From: Acidobacteriaceae bacterium
Lineage (GTDB): Bacteria; Acidobacteriota; Terriglobia; Terriglobales; Acidobacteriaceae
Direction: 5' to 3'
Assembly (NCBI GenBank): GCA_003139975.1
Contig: PLHN01000497.1
Span: 755 to 5,867 of the forward strand
DNA: 5,113 nucleotides
A model generated the notes under the pieces. The model was not told the origin of the DNA and searched no databases. It was given only the letters and a program-made list of their open reading frames with translations. The translations under genes were made by a program, and so were the position numbers. Positions 5,037 to 5,113 of the stretch are shown in pieces (position 1 is the stretch's first letter; each line of letters opens with the position of its first letter).

Positions 5037-5113
5037 AAAATATGATGTCTTGTACGACTTCCGCGAACTTTGGCAGTCCCCGTGGTCTTATAAGTTGTTG
5101 TAAAACCTAAGAT

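Noticed and set aside
5050..5113. Open minus-strand frame entering from the right edge through the right repeat
   Set aside because: It shows no start, composition or motif that supports a gene. The frame probably stays open by chance.

Overview
The window looks like the replication and maintenance core of a proteobacterial plasmid, plus one accessory gene. The evidence is a Rep_3-type initiator preceded by a long iteron field, a primase gene of the RSF1010 RepB' kind, and a ParA/small ribbon-helix-helix partition pair. ParA and its partner have the look of plasmid stability modules common in Alphaproteobacteria, so that class is my best guess; this is family-level inference and no species can be named. 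No tRNA, rRNA, CRISPR array, complete insertion sequence or transposase was seen.

Layout from left to right. At 1-467 (minus) lies the N-terminal part of a RepB-like primase, cut by the window edge. At 468-1515 there is about 1 kb without a convincing gene. This is the probable vegetative origin: a possible primase promoter with CATGCAA repeats (529-578), a perfect 10-bp hairpin (631-653), an AT-rich block with a repeated TTTCTAATTC (715-790), then about ten iterons of consensus ATCGTAACTTYTTGGGGG (793-1473), and an inverted iteron half-site over the rep promoter. At 1516-2472 (plus) is the rep gene. At 2495-3552 (minus) are parA and a small partner gene, overlapping by one base and convergent with rep. 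At 3565-3969 are the parA promoter and a cluster of direct and inverted repeats that is a good centromere (parS/parC-like) candidate. At 3970-4947 (minus) is an orphan gene for a 325-residue protein with a predicted coiled coil and a possible HEPN-like motif. A 22-bp direct repeat (20 of 22 identical) flanks it, with copies exactly 1100 bp apart.

How the parts may work together. Rep would bind the iterons, open the AT-rich block and repress its own gene through the inverted half-sites. The primase encoded just beyond the origin could prime at the hairpin, as RSF1010 RepB' does at its ssi sites. ParA and its partner would move plasmid copies apart, using the repeats upstream of parA as both centromere and operator. 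The right-hand gene appears to be a cargo module, possibly for defence, brought in or reshaped by recombination between the 22-bp repeats. Its downstream neighbour seems to have been lost at that junction.
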